A stretch of 64,000 bases of DNA, taken from the NCBI RefSeq assembly GCF_014356525.2, contig NC_052511.1, positions 51,830,068-51,894,067 on the forward strand, written 5' to 3'. Below are positions 11,495-21,719 of the stretch, in pieces; positions within the stretch are counted from its first letter, which is position 1; the number at the start of each line of letters is the position of its first letter. The notes below the pieces were generated by a model. The model was not told where the DNA came from, searched no databases, and was given only the letters and a program-made list of their open reading frames with translations. Made by a program: the position numbers and the translations under genes. The stretch is from Nilaparvata lugens (taxonomy: Eukaryota > Arthropoda > Insecta > Hemiptera > Delphacidae).

Positions 11495-11663
11495 AAGCTG
11501 CATTTACACCAAAGTTATTAACAAAATGTTTATTTTTCCGTCCTTATAGATTCGATTAGATTGAACATAACTTGACTATGTTTGTCAAGTTATGTTCAAT
11601 CCAAAAGTATCTATAAGGACGGGAAATAAACATTTTGTTAATAACTTTGGTGTAAACACAGCT
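11495..11663. mobile_element. Family C MITE, single-unit form
   Basis: Inverted termini: AAGCTGCATTTACACCAAAG at the left, CTTTGGTGTAAACACAGCT at the right. One internal palindrome carries TTATTTTTCCGTCCTTATAG and its complement. It abuts the family D palindrome directly. Confidence 0.9.
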
Positions 11664-11735
11664 CAACTGTTTATTATATTTGTATTTGTAAATAAACAGT
11701 AAGATACAGATATATAAGATAAGCATAGGAGGTCT

Positions 11736-12088
11736 GGGCGCAATTTTTGGACAGTTTCATTCTTCAAATTTCCTCTTGCTATATTTAGTTCTTTGGTCAA
11801 TATTTGCAGTAGCAGAGGTCCTTAGTTTTATTTATAAAGTTTTCATTGAATGTTTGAAATAGTTATTGTACGGTAACAGTTGGCCTATTTGTAAATAAAC
11901 TAGATGATACAGGTATCATCAGCTCACGAAAATGAAATACGCGTGGATACGTGACAGATACTCAGCAGCTTCAAGTTCTACCAATTGGATGGCGAAATAA
12001 ATGAAATCGTAAAATACTTTCAATAAATTCACAATTCAATAAGTCAAAGAGCTTGAAAATACGTGATATTTACAATACACAATATTTT
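11736..12088. other. Sequence without clear features
   Basis: Contains a fragment (CAATATTTGCAGTAGCAGA, 11799) shared with family H. Otherwise unassigned. Confidence 0.35.
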
Positions 12089-12435
12089 CCGAACGTAGTG
12101 AGGTCTATTTTTCAACTCGATTTGCTTTTGTCTGTCTGTAACGCGATTACGGCCAAACGCGTTGATAGAATTCGATGCGATTTGGCAGGAATATTCCTTT
12201 TTCAACTGCGCGTCGATGTATACACAAGGTTTTTTGAAATTTTGCATTTTTAGGATAATTTGGAAAGAAAAGGAATTCCTCCATACTCTGATATCACTAT
12301 GTATATCATCTACTTTGAAGATAGGATCAATCAGACTACAGAATTATTCATAATCAATCAGCTGACAAGTGGATTATTCATTGCATGCATTACACAGATG
12401 TCTGGCCGTGTCTATTTCTATAAGGTAGGGTTTCA
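12089..12435 (+). mobile_element. Family J element, about 345 bp
   Basis: Matches the reverse complement of 15005-15345 in order. Shared features include GTGAGGTCTATT near the left end, a GCGCGTCGATGTATACA block, a GAAATTTTGCATTT block and ACACAGATGT near the right end. The open frames here are shadows of this repeat. Confidence 0.75.
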
Positions 12436-12823
12436 ATATTTTTATGATGCGTGCCCATCAGTATCAATTTGAAAAACAAATTTAATAGGTGATTGAAAAT
12501 TAAATGAACTGAATAATGCTGAAGAAATTATAATATTTTTGATTGAAAAAAATCAATTTTAGAATAGTTGAGAAATTTTTTTATCAGATTATCACGAAAC
12601 TGGATAAATCATCATAATTATGGGATACACATTCAAACGTGAACTGAGTTTTTTAACATGAGTGAGTTCTCGATCTTGGAGAAAACAAATAACAGTTGTC
12701 TAATTATTGTGTGTTGTCTAACTCTGATCTTGATGTTGATTTTCCGTGACAATCAGCCGTATTGGCTGTGAATTTTTCGTCTTTGCAGCTCTAATATAAT
12801 AAGTTTATTCTGTGAATTATTGT
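12436..12823. other. AT-rich sequence, nothing recognised
   Basis: No feature found. Confidence 0.3.
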
Positions 12824-13010
12824 GATTCTTCTTCTTCTACGCTCTTCTTCTTCTTCTACGTTCTTCTTCTTCTTCTTCTTCTTCTTCTTCATCAGTTATT
12901 AATTATTGTCCTCTACATCAATCTATCATGTTCCTCATCAATATTACTCCACATTCATATTTCTCTCTCACACTCACTCACTCTCACTCTCTCTCTCTCT
13001 CTTCATAGGC
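12824..13010 (+). repeat. (CTT)n and (CT)n microsatellites
   Basis: TTC-triplet runs lie at about 12827-12890 and a CTCTCTCT tract at about 12962-13003, with a short mixed segment between. The Leu/Ser-rich frame over them is a shadow of the repeats. Confidence 0.9.
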
Positions 13011-13042
13011 ACTCATAACTCTAACAAGGTGTGGCTCTCCTG

Positions 13043-13149
13043 TATAGTGTGAGATTCACATCAAACTGTCAGCATCCCTCATATTACTAACATTAATGCT
13101 TCCCATTCATCCAATGCTGACAGTCTGCAAGTGAACCTCACGCCATAGC
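13043..13149 (+). repeat. Family E hairpin element
   Basis: Left arm GTGAGATTCAC...AAACTGTCAGCAT and right arm AATGCTGACAGTCT...GAACCTCAC pair. The loop contains ATTAATGCTTCCCATTCATC, the block most conserved across the family. Single copy here. Confidence 0.8.
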
Positions 13150-14140
13150 ACAGCCCATCCCTTTTACGGTCTTGAGAAAAAGAAGGAGCAATTAAAAATT
13201 TTAATGGCGTCTGGACCGATCCTTGTCATTTTTTATTCTATTTTTTCCGGTTCGGTCGGTTCTCTATACTCCTTTCGTTCCTTTTTCAAGCACGAAGGCG
13301 AAGAAGAAGTCACGATAAACATTCCTGTTGGTCCAGGCTGAGGAATTTCAACGTGGATGATATCGTTAGGGAGTTAGGGAGGGGGAAGACAAGGACCTTA
13401 TAGTGTGAGAAAGAGAAATGATCATCATGAAACAAGATGACTAGATCTAAAAACTAGATGACTAGCATAGAGAATGAATAGCATAAGACTAAAGATAATA
13501 CTGTAATAATTATTATCTGTCAATGATATAGACTAAGTCAATTTATGGACCATGTACACACTTGAAAATTACATAGTTGAAACATGTTTTGAGAAATAAA
13601 ATAGAGTTGGAAACAGGGTACTTCGATCTTCAATTCTAATCTGGACCTAACAATCACAAACTTCACGAATATCAATGTTCAATTCTTCTATAGTATCAAT
13701 GGTAGGTACTAGTTTTTGAAATTTCTAAATGATGGGATTGTACTTCAAAAACAGCAACGTTGATTGAAGTCCGTATCTTCACGAATAATTTATGCAATTA
13801 TTTGCACAATTATAATATGATGCATTTGAAAATTCACGAATGAGGCATCTTCAAGTCTGAACTACTGAACTGATTAACTTGAAATTTTGCATATTGATGC
13901 ATTTACCGGGGATGGTTATAGACCTATTTTGAATTCTTCAAGATTTCCGATTGTATACTTATTGATTGGTCCCTTGTGAAGCACGGGTTACCTGGTAGTC
14001 TATAATATGATAAAGGAAATAAGGTTTTGATACAACTTTGATAGAAGCCCGGTAGAAACAACATTCGTAACACAACACAATAATCATGAACTTTACGAAA
14101 TTTGTATAGATCGCATTCTGTCAATACTAGAACTAGGTTT
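13150..14140. other. Mostly unique sequence
   Basis: A moderately GC-rich patch at 13151-13330 has no supported frame. The rest is AT-rich without assigned repeats. Confidence 0.3.
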
Positions 14141-14430
14141 CAGAATTTTCAACCAATGGAACTGCACGTTTTCAACTTGAAACGAATTTTGGAGTCCTAC
14201 CGGAGAACGGATAATGTCTGAATACATAAATTTACTTGGAATCTATTTTTACAATAATAAAATACAATTTTATTCCTGGAAAACCAAGATCTATAATGTT
14301 TCTCGAGATTTCTTTTATTAATTCTATCGATAATGGAAATAGTTTTTCAAATTTTCAACCAATGGAACCGGACGTTTTCAACTCGAAACAAATTCTGGAA
14401 TCCTACCGGAGAACGGTTAAAGTCTGCCGG
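14141..14430 (+). repeat. Direct repeat of ~82 bp, ~204 bp apart
   Basis: TTTTCAACCAATGGAAC and TCCTACCGGAGAACGG occur in the same order at 14148-14213 and 14353-14417. About one base in ten differs. The spacer is unrelated AT-rich sequence. Confidence 0.85.
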
Positions 14431-14827
14431 GTTGAGTTAATTGGTCCACATAGTTAGAGCGGTGCGAGTTTACATTGAATTACCGCTTTCCTGCAATGAC
14501 TCATCAGAGCACAGAGGTCGCCGTAATAAAGCCCCTATCACAAGGACCAGAAACGAAGGGGTCTTCCTCAACTCACAACTGATCCTAATCTAAACAATGG
14601 ACCATCTCCACAGGTTGACTCAACAGTCACAGGAATTAACTTTCTCTGCGTTTAATTGATTCTTTTGTTGGAGAAATTTGTGGTGAGTAGCCTACTGATA
14701 ACTGATGATGGTATGTTATTGTTTAGTCTCATCAGATCAGTTATCAGATAAGTTATTGTTTGTTCTTCAGATTATTAATGAGTGGTAACTAGTAATGACA
14801 ATTTCGTAGAATAATTCAGTTGATAGA

Positions 14828-14945
14828 AAAAATATAAAAACCTTTTAGTACCCTTTATTATTAAAACTTTAAAATATTTTAACAACTAGTTTCGACCCCA
14901 ACTTAGGTCATTTTCAATTTGAAATATGTACATTATTGACTAGTA
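14828..14945 (-). mobile_element. Penelope-terminus-like repeat, partial
   Basis: Contains AACAACTAGTTTCGACC, a short stem-loop and GGTCATTTTCAA. On the minus strand this reads GAAAATGACC, loop, GGTCGAAACTAGTTGTT. The same segment recurs at 15345-15450 and 16121-16220. Its class is inferred from the stem-loop plus CGAAAC architecture. Confidence 0.5.
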
Positions 14946-15004
14946 GTTCTGTGAACAGTAGACCTCACGCAGTATTATCAACCACAAGTACCTGATTGAA
15001 ACTA

Positions 15005-15345
15005 TAGACCTTATGGAAATACAGCAATAGACTGGCTTCTCCACACATCTGTGTAATCACTTGTCAGCTGATTTATGATGAATAATTCTATAGTCTGATT
15101 TTTACTCTAATATTGGCGTATGAAGGAGGCTCCTTTTTCCTTTTATATTATCCTTGAAATGCAAAATTTCCAAAAACCATGTATATACGTCGACGCGTAA
15201 TTAAAAAAGGAACATACCTGTCAACTTTCATGAAAATCTATTATCGCGATTCGCCGTAAATGCGCAACATAAAAACATAAACATTAAAACATTAAGAGAA
15301 ATGCCAAACCTATGCCGAATCATAGACCTCACTTCGCTCGGTCAA
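15005..15345 (-). mobile_element. Family J element, minus orientation
   Basis: Reverse-complement counterpart of 12089-12435. It ends at the right with ATAGACCTCACTTCGCTCGG. It runs straight into the first unit of the 777-bp tandem duplication, which has copied its last ~60 bp. Confidence 0.75.
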
Positions 15346-15876
15346 TAAAAACCTTTTAGTACCCTTTATTATTGAAACTTTAGAATATTTCAACAACTAG
15401 TTTCGACCCTAACTTAGGTCATTTTCAAATTGAAAAATGCACATTATTAATAAATGTACAAATATTTTAAAGTTTTTAATAATAAAGGTTTTTATATTGT
15501 TTTCATCAATTTTTACAAAAGTAACCCATTAAAGTGTTTTTAATAATTCAGTTATTCAGCGATAGATATGAGATGTAATATATGCAATCTGCAGCTTTGA
15601 TACGTTTAAAATGAAACCTAGATGCGAAACCAAATAGAAATTTGTTTTTGTCGGAAAAGAAATATATTTGAATTTTAATGTAAAAAATTTTCAAATTTCA
15701 AGAAGCCCTATTAAAATACTATATTTGAGTGTGAATATTTTGTGGAGTATTGATGAACACCGTAGAACAACAAATAAGATAGTATATGAGAACCAATAAT
15801 GAAAGGAAATTACTAATAAAAACTGAAATATTCTTTAAAAACTTCAGTTGCATTGATGGGCAACATCTAACGTAAC

Positions 15877-15908
<32 letters not shown>

Positions 15909-16836
15909 CAACAACTGAACTTTACGTAAACTTGACTACGCGTCGAATATTTCAATCAACTACTTAGGAATAATATTGTGTAGGAATTAACAAGGAAATT
16001 GTGAATTTCTGATAAATATCAAGAAGAGTTAGATGAAATGTTAAACAGAAAACAGATGCATTAAAACATTAAGAGAAATGCCAAACCTATGCCGAATCAT
16101 AGACCTCACTTCGCTCGGTCAATAAAAACCTTTAGTACCCTTTATTATTGAAACTTTAGAATATTTCAACAACTAGTTTCGACCCTAACTTAGGTCATTT
16201 TCAATTGAAATAAGTACATTATTAATAAATGTACAAATATTTTAAAGTTTTTAATAATAAAGGGTTTTATATTGTTTTTATCAATTTTTACAAAAGTAGC
16301 CCATTTAAGTAAAGTGTTTTTAATAGTTCAGTTATTTAGCGATAGATATGAGATGTAATATATGCAATCTGCAGCTTTGATACGTTTAAAATGAAACCTA
16401 GATGCGAAACAAATAGAAATTGTTTTTGTCGGAAAAAGAATATATTTGAATTTGAATGTAAATAATTATCAAATTTCAAGAAGCCCTATTAAAATATATA
16501 TTTGAGTGTGAATATTTTGTGGAGTATTGATGAACACCGTAGAACAACAAATAAGATAGTATATGAGAACCAATAATGAAAGGAAATTACTAATAAAAAC
16601 TGAAATATTCTTTAAAAACTTCAGTTGCATTGATGGGCAACATCTAACGTAACAATCATCATCATCATCATCATCATCATCACAACAACTGAACTTTACG
16701 TAAACTTGACTACGCGTCGAATATTTCAATCAACTACTTAGGAATAATATTGTGTAGGAATTAACAAGGAAATTGTGAATTTCTGATAAATATCAAGAAG
16801 AGTTAGATGAAATGTTAAACAGAAAACAGATGCATT
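15283..16836 (+). repeat. Tandem duplication, 2 x ~777 bp
   Basis: Unit 1 is 15283-16059 and unit 2 is 16060-16836. Both begin ATTAAAACATTAAGAGAAAT and end AACAGATGCATTAA. They are nearly identical apart from small indels and the length of an internal (ATC)n run: about 10 triplets at 15878 against about 8-9 at 16656. Each unit carries the end of family J, a Penelope-terminus-like block and a matching AT-rich body. The Asp-run frames (15719-15955 and 16469-16729, minus) are translations of the ATC run. Confidence 0.95.
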
Positions 16837-16999
16837 AATAATTATTTCTGAAGGAAATTGTAAGGCGATCTATAATTTCACAAGTGTTAACTTCTACCAC
16901 TTTTCATGAAGTCAGAAATAACAAAATTCAGGTTGACACTCGAATTTCGGAAATTGACAAGCTTGCTGGGAAATCACTAAAATCATCTACAACTTGAAA

Positions 17000-17140
17000 A
17001 ATCATTGGAAAAAAATTTCAACATTGATATTGGTACTGATATAGATGAGAGTCCCATACGTTCATCCTAAAAGATCATTGGAAAAAGTTTTCATCAACAT
17101 TGATCTACGAATAGATACTGATAAAGATGAGAGTCCTATA
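17000..17140 (+). repeat. Degenerate tandem duplication, ~65-80 bp
   Basis: ATCATTGGAAAAA, CAACATTGAT and GATGAGAGTCC-ATACGTTCA recur in order at 17004 and 17070, with an indel between copies. Confidence 0.8.
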
Positions 17141-17343
17141 CGTTCACAAGTATGTAGACCTACCATCAGTAGAAGGCAGTAGAGAATTTTTCAAATGATC
17201 AAACAATTGAGAATAATATAAAGTTAAGATCGTAAATATCACCAGAATTTGTGAGAAACTGAGCCAATATAATGATAGGAAAACAATTCAATTGGAAAAT
17301 CACCATATAACAATTTGTAATTATCTAAAATTATTGTCAAGTT

Positions 17344-17490
17344 CCCGGGCTGACAAATAATTGTTGTATGGTATAGCTCATCGAATTTCCATCTAGCTGT
17401 TTACCCTGTTATCAATATTTGCAGTAGCAGAAGTATTCGGGGCTATTTATAGCATTTGATTGGGATTTTTGTTCAATAATAATTATTTTT
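17344..17490 (+). mobile_element. Family H short element
   Basis: Shares TCATCGAATTTCCATCTAGC, CAATATTTGCAGTAGCAGAA and TTTGATTGGGATTTT with the copy at 28128-28265. That copy is flanked by a 17-bp direct repeat. Likely a SINE-like retroposon. Confidence 0.65.
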
Positions 17491-17494
17491 AGAA

Positions 17495-18866
17495 GTGGTT
17501 CTCAACTTGATAAGTGGCTACTTGACACTTGATATTTGATAGATCTAGCTCCATAAGCTATCACTTGAACCCCCAAAAATTCTAAAAAACTTAGAAAATA
17601 ACTAACACTTTAATTTTAATCATCTGAAAATCTAAGAGGAAAGGTTTTGTATGAAAAAGATGGTTTTTAACATTATAAGTAGTTTACACTTCAGCCAAAC
17701 ACCATAAAGCTATCTCCAGCTTCCACCCTCATGACTGAAGACTTTGAAAACCCAAAGGAAAACCAAGAAATCGCGAGATTACACTTCTACAAATCTACAA
17801 AAAATTTAAATTACGGTTAAGATACAGGAAAAGGGAACTGTTTTTGACAGGTACTCAACTTGATACGTACGTTTATCATTGATAGACTAAATGACATTTT
17901 TATCACTTAAACTACTTAGAAAACATGGAAAAAGTATAAAAATCACAAAATAACACTAGCAAATAATCCAGAATCATGTATAGATGTGGTTCTCAACTTA
18001 TTATGAGTATGGTAGGCTACTGCAGTACTTGGATCTTGTTCATTGATAGACTAAACTCCATAAGTTCTATCACAAACTTCTATCACTTGTACCTCCCAAA
18101 AAAACTAGCTAAACACAAAAAATATCATGATAACACCTCTAAACATCTAGAAATAATTGAAAAAAGGTAGTTACTAACATTGATAAGTGGTCCACACTAT
18201 GTAGCCAAACTTCATAAGTTCCAGCTTGAACCATCATAACTAAAAACTTTGGAACCACCAAAAAACCTTGAAAAATATTGAAGAATCACAAAATAACACC
18301 TGTAAATTATTCCAAAATCCTGTATAAATGTTGTTCTCAATTTGATGAGTACGATACTGTACTTGAAACTTGATCATTGATAGAGGAAGATCCATAAGCT
18401 ATCACTCTTGTGCCCCTAAAAAACCCCTTGTAAAACACAGAAAATCACATGATTCCACCTCTAATAATCTAGAAATAATTGAAAAAAGGTAGTTGTAACA
18501 TTGATAAATAAGTGGTCTACACGTTAGCCAAACTCCATAAGCTATCACCATAAGCTCAAGTTTGAACAATCATAACTGAAGACTTGTGAAAACCCAAGAA
18601 AATCCTTAGAAAGACTTGAAAAATCACAAAACAACACCTGTAAATATTCCAAAATGATGTATAAATGTGGTTCTCAATTTGATGAGTACGATACTGTACT
18701 TGAAACTTGATCATTGATAGAGGAAGATCCATAAGCTATCACTTGTGCCCCTAAAAAAACCTTGTAAAACACAAAAAAATCACATGATTCCACTTCTAAT
18801 ATTCTAGAAATAATTGAAAAAAATGTAGTTACTAACATTGATAAGTGGTCCACACGTTTGCCAGAC
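17495..18866 (+). repeat. Satellite-like tandem repeat, ~340 bp unit
   Basis: Units begin at GTGGTTCTCAACTT-like words: 17495, 17986, 18330 and 18667. The spacing of the last three is 344 and 337 bp. Each contains CCATAAGCTATCAC, AACATTGATAAGTGGTC and AAAATCACAAAATAACACCT-like blocks. The first unit is longer and degenerate, with an internal partial copy at about 17840-17940. The last is partial. Identity rises towards the right end. Confidence 0.9.
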
Positions 18867-19140
18867 TCCACAGCCGGTACGAGTAGCTATCGTAGCAGGA
18901 AGCTGTCGGCGATGAATACATGTTTTCACTTCTAACCACCATGGCCTACTGACTTCACTCCACTTTGCTCGCTGCTCGCGACACGATTTCCCCCACCAGG
19001 CGGGGGTGGCACCCCCGAGTCACTGCCGAACTCAACCGAAGTTGGCCGAAGATGCACGAGTGGGTGGGGGCCGATTCCTGGTACGCTCTGGTGGTGGAAA
19101 GTTGCAGGTGTGGGAAAGTGAAGGAGGTGGGTTTCCACGT
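18867..19140. other. Isolated GC-rich, CpG-containing island
   Basis: This stretch is far more GC-rich than the rest of the window, with CCACCAGGCGGGGGTGGCAC, several CpG and CACCCCCG. Both strands are open: plus 18965-19249 (first codon not ATG) and minus 18932-19138, an ATG frame with a PPPPGGG run. Neither has a recognised domain. It could be a promoter or first exon, a GC-rich transposon fragment, or transferred DNA. Confidence 0.3.
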
Positions 19141-19249
19141 TGCTAAGTTATTTTCTTCTGGAGATTTTTGGAATTTGTTCATTGACTCTACTGATGGAAG
19201 GGGTCGACGAATTGAAGTAGGAGATTTGAAGGTAGTTTTTTGTCTTTAA

Positions 19250-19637
19250 AATGATATTTTCGATTATATTTAATCGCTCAAACTTGAGGTACAGTATGTG
19301 AATCAGCTTTCAAGAAATCAGTCTGATTTTTACGCTATTGAAGTTTGTTCACTCAATTCTACTGGCGGAGAGGGAGAGCTGATACAAGGAAAGAATATTT
19401 ACGTTCATTATTCAGTTTTTGTAACTTGATTGAAATTGTTCTATACTGATGGGTCAACTAAATTCTCAGCTGTATGAAACTTGATAGGAAAGAAACATTA
19501 TTATGAGTCTCAGTAATGTCGTTGGAAGGGTGACTGCAGAGGCACTGGCTTTACTGCCCGTTATGAATGATATTGACACCATTGATTGTTCAACAGAATA
19601 TCACTATTTCCATAAAACAGTGGATTTCATAAGGTGC
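19250..19637. other. Unassigned sequence
   Basis: An open frame at 19503-19709 starts in unique sequence but ends inside the family I palindrome, so it is unlikely to be a complete gene. Confidence 0.3.
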
Positions 19638-19800
19638 TTACAGACTTATGCGCCAGGGATATTCACATTTCGCTTTTCATCAGCTGATACTCAGCTGTAT
19701 TTGTACTGAAACAGTAAGATACAGATATATAATAAGTATAATATAAGCTGATGGAAAGCGATATGCACGTGTTCCTGGTGTTTAAGTCTGTACGCAGTTA
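19638..19800. mobile_element. Family I palindromic MITE
   Basis: The left arm starts with ACAGACTTATGCGCCAGGGA and holds GCTTTTCATCAGCTGAT. The right arm carries ATAAGCTGATGGAAAGCG and TTAAGTCTGTACGC. Interior ACAGTAAGATACAGATATAT is shared with the interrupted copy at 11155-11735. Confidence 0.75.
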
Positions 19801-20051
19801 CCAACTTTATATTCAACAATGTTTTCATCCATTAAGACATGCACAAAATCAACAACCAAGGGGTTCAATGAAGAGGGATCATTCAGACGAAGGTAATATA
19901 CATAGAAAATTAGTCAGATTTAACCGAGGTACGAAGAAGAAAATTCAAAGTTACAGAGAAGAAAGTTCAAAGGTACAAAGAAGGATAGTAAAGCATACGA
20001 ATTGAAGAATGGATATGATTATCTCTCTGATTGTGAAATATGAAACATTAT
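19801..20051. other. Unassigned sequence
   Basis: Holds part of a lysine/arginine-rich 84-residue frame (19751-20005). It starts inside the palindrome and has no recognisable domain. Confidence 0.3.
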
Positions 20052-20705
20052 TATAGTGAGGTCGACGTTATAATGGCGGTGGATTTGATTAGATTTCTTT
20101 ATTTATGTATGTTACAATATTTGCTGGCTTATACACTAATTTACATTAAATGACGATAATACTAGTTATTCAACGATTTTCACAAAGTATAAATAATAAT
20201 TCAATGGAAATAAAAATATAATGCAATTAGAATAAGGATAATATAATAATGTGATGTAACTTCATAAATCGGCGGTATTTCAACAAATAATTGTCGATTC
20301 TCTGAGAAGGATATAGAATATCCTTCCCATTAACACACGACCGTGTCAAGATAGGTGGAGAAAGATAGGAGAACAACATTGCCGATCCTCTGTTTTGTCA
20401 ACGCCTTCTATAGACGGTAGTTGATACAGGTTTATTGATGTGATATCAACTGTTCATTCTCGTTTGAAATATCACATATATTTTATTAAGCAAAAAATTA
20501 TATTTTTCAATAATTTCATAATGAATTTACATGATTAAGATGATATATTTTGTTAATTAATAATTAATCCTACATTGTTAAAAGACGATCTAGCCACAGA
20601 GCAAAGCAAGAAAGAGATAGTGCTAGCTGCTTTGTTGAATGATAGACAAGGATTGGAATACCATTGCTAATCGAACACTGCCATTATAAAGTGGACCTCA
20701 CTGTA
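20052..20705 (-). mobile_element. Family A MITE, long form, split by a retroelement
   Basis: The left TIR ends GGTGGA at 20083. The body resumes GGTGGAGAAAGATAGGAG at 20354 and runs to a decayed right TIR (CAGTGAGGTCCAC on the minus strand). Relative to the intact copy at 43393-43757 nothing is missing, so the 270 bp between is a clean insertion. Confidence 0.85.
20084..20353 (-). mobile_element. Family G retroelement inserted in family A MITE
   Basis: A divergent family G copy reading, on the minus strand, from GTTAATGGGAAGGATATTC to CATAAATAAAGAAATC. It is flanked by a 6-bp direct repeat GGTGGA at 20078-20083 and 20354-20359. This is consistent with a target-site duplication, and it dates the insertion after the MITE. 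Confidence 0.85.
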
Positions 20706-21060
20706 ACTATACAATATTATATAGACTAAGATATCTGAAATTGATAACATAGTCTCATAATTTGAATAATTAAGGATCAAGGATACGTAAGAAATAAACA
20801 TAGCTCAAAACAAGTATAGGATGCCAATACAAGAGAACAACATAACTTGGACGAAAGTTAGATCGAAGAGGACCATGTGGGCAGTACACCATGTTGTGCA
20901 TTCGTGAAGGGTGAAGCAGGTTCATTGCTGATTGACTGAAAAGAAGAGGGTTCGAGACCTGCACGGACAACGAATAAGAAAGAAAAGGACAGAAGAAATC
21001 AGAAGACAAAGAGGTGCGATAAAACGTGCAGCAGCAAGTGCAGGACGGTCAGAGAACGAG
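20706..21060. other. Unassigned sequence
   Basis: No repeat family recognised. It grades into the GA-rich tract on the right. Confidence 0.3.
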
Positions 21061-21480
21061 TAGAAGAGAGAGAGTGATACTGAAAAAGAGGGAGAAAGTC
21101 TAAAAGATAGAGAGAGAGATAGTTAGAAATAGAGTTTGTGAGAGAGAAAGAGCGAGCGTGAGTGAGCACGAGAGGGTGTGAGAGAAAGAGAGAGATAGAT
21201 AGATAGATAGATGGATAGAGAAACAGTGATACAGATGGAGAGTGAGTGAGTGAGAGAGAGTAAGAGTTTGAGAGGGAGTTAGAGAGGGAGTGTGAGAGAG
21301 AGAAAATGAGTGAAGGAGGACAGGAGATGAGTCAGAATCAAAACACACATCTGTGTACCATCTGGCGCTCCTCGGTAAAGGTACAGCAGGAGAGGTCAGA
21401 AGGTTGGAGAAAGAGGGATAGAACGCCAAAAGAAAGGAGCGAGAGAGAGAGGGAAGTGAGGGAGAAAGGTAGTTAGCAAG
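21061..21480 (+). repeat. GA-rich polypurine tract
   Basis: Dominated by GAGA, GTGAGA and (GATA)n (around 21191-21210). The Leu/Ser frames on the minus strand (such as 21100-21429) are translations of this repeat. Confidence 0.9.
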
Positions 21481-21719
21481 TGATGGGGATGAATGTCAGT
21501 AGACTGATTGAGCGAGGAGAGTGTTTGGTTGGGGCACAGATGGAGGTGGATAATGGGAAATTGGTGATGATTGCAAAGGAGAAGAATTATTGATAACAAG
21601 TTGAGAAATAGTGTGTGAAAGAAATTGAAAACAGAATGGTCATGATTTTTATTAAAAAAAATTCTTGATGATTCCTGAAGGAATAGGAGAGAATTATCGA
21701 TGACAGGATGATAGACTAG

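Larger units (their letters stand above)
11155..11735. mobile_element. Family I palindromic element, interrupted
   Basis: The left arm (about 11185-11278) contains ATCTTACAGTTTATTTACAAA. The right arm (about 11668-11735) contains the complement, TTTGTAAATAAACAGTAAGAT. The two arms are separated by a family D palindrome and a family C MITE, which account for the whole gap. A second, uninterrupted relative lies at 19638-19800. Confidence 0.75.

Noticed and set aside
15719..16729. Two Asp-run proteins on the minus strand
   Set aside because: Same sequence in two duplicated units. The Asp run is the ATC microsatellite and the frame ends differ.
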